Source: a candidate division WOR-3 bacterium
GTDB taxonomy: Bacteria; Hydrothermota; Tepidihabitantia; SM23-42; JAOAFX01
Length of the DNA: 34,548 bases
Direction of reading: 5' to 3'
Assembly: GCA_039802205.1 (NCBI GenBank)
Contig: JBDRWD010000022.1
Span: 1-34,548, forward strand
Below, one piece after another: positions 34,417 through 34,548 of the stretch. The notes below the pieces were generated by a model. That model worked only from the letters and a program-made list of their open reading frames with translations, did no database searches and was not told the DNA's origin. The position numbers and the translations under genes are program-made. The stretch's first letter is position 1. Each line of letters starts with the position of its first letter.

Positions 34417-34438
34417 TTTCGCCTCCTTTTTTATCTCA

Positions 34439-34525
34439 AAAATCCAGGGTATTGGGTCAATTTTTTCTCTTTGAAAGGAGGTGATCCAGCCGCACGTTCC
34501 CGTACGGCTACCTTGTTACGACTTA
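34439..34525. repeat. Direct repeat copy B: 16S rRNA 3' end and flank
   Basis: Copy B overlaps the 3' end of the 16S gene (34474-34525) and its first 35 downstream bases. It matches copy A at 30656-30740. The two copies lie 3785 bases apart and bracket three exported-protein genes. Confidence 0.9.
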
Positions 34526-34548
34526 GCCCCAGTCACCGACCCTACCTT
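34474..34548 (-). rRNA. 16S ribosomal RNA, 3' end (partial at window edge)
   Basis: The minus strand reads the universal end of bacterial 16S: AAGTCGTAACAAGGTAGCC, helix 45 with a GGAA tetraloop, and GGCTGGATCACCTCCTTT with the anti-Shine-Dalgarno sequence (34482-34477). Helix 45 has compensating changes beside the tetraloop. The rest of the gene lies beyond the window. No spacer tRNA or 23S follows within the window; a protein gene begins 57 bases downstream. Confidence 0.96.

Noticed and set aside
34439-34473. Promoter in the TTGACC-containing flank after the 16S end
   Set aside because: No acceptable -10 lies 15-19 bases downstream in either copy (30656-30688 or 34439-34473); conservation is better explained by rRNA processing or by the duplication itself.

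Overview
The window is bacterial: it carries GyrA, a bacterial 16S rRNA 3' end, Shine-Dalgarno sequences and a tRNA-Arg. The organism is probably Gram-negative and anaerobic. Signal-peptide proteins that look like outer-membrane barrels, together with secreted proteins ending in FlgD-like/type-A C-terminal sorting domains, point to an outer membrane with a T9SS-like export route. A four-subunit 2-oxoacid:ferredoxin oxidoreductase, a polyferredoxin and a radical SAM enzyme point to ferredoxin-based anaerobic metabolism. This mixture fits FCB-related or candidate lineages such as WOR-3/Stahlbacteria. That placement is inference; no phylogeny was done.

Layout. 1-5.3 kb: a Ca2+/cation antiporter, a small membrane protein, a GH13-family enzyme and a small barrel-like protein ending in a strong terminator. 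5.3-8.7 kb: archease, then gyrA with a downstream dCMP deaminase gene on the minus strand. 8.8-11.5 kb: korDABC, transcribed divergently from gyrA. 11.5-13.4 kb: a translationally coupled pair, a NamZ-type exo-muramidase and a MurU-like nucleotidyltransferase, suggesting MurNAc salvage. 13.4-16.3 kb: a barrel-like protein gene and a decayed insertion sequence. 16.3-19.8 kb: a lipoprotein, then a Tat-exported DUF362 protein coupled to a NapH-like polyferredoxin whose only credible start codon is ATA. 19.8-25.2 kb: a promoter, a short leader ORF with Asn/Asp codons and mutually exclusive hairpins precede four overlapping or tightly packed genes (truncated class-II synthetase resembling archaeal asparagine synthetase, GCS2-like ligase, aminotransferase, M20 hydrolase). 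This is the best candidate for an undescribed pathway. 25.2-27 kb: tRNA-Arg(CCG), a nitroreductase and a radical SAM protein. 27-34.5 kb: minus-strand genes for secreted beta-propeller, sorting-domain and subtilase proteins, with the 3' end of 16S rRNA at the window edge and a second 52-base copy of that 3' end at 30689-30740.

Promoters are unusually easy to read here. Eight of nine proposed sites fit TTGAC(A/G/T)-N16-TATA(A/C/T)T and one has a 17-base spacer. In several cases the predicted transcription start falls on or within a few bases of the ATG, so the first genes of operons look leaderless while internal genes have strong AAAGGAGG-type sites. No such promoter was seen in the 27-34.5 kb block, which fits transcription as a continuation of the 16S gene, unless the rRNA junctions are assembly artefacts.
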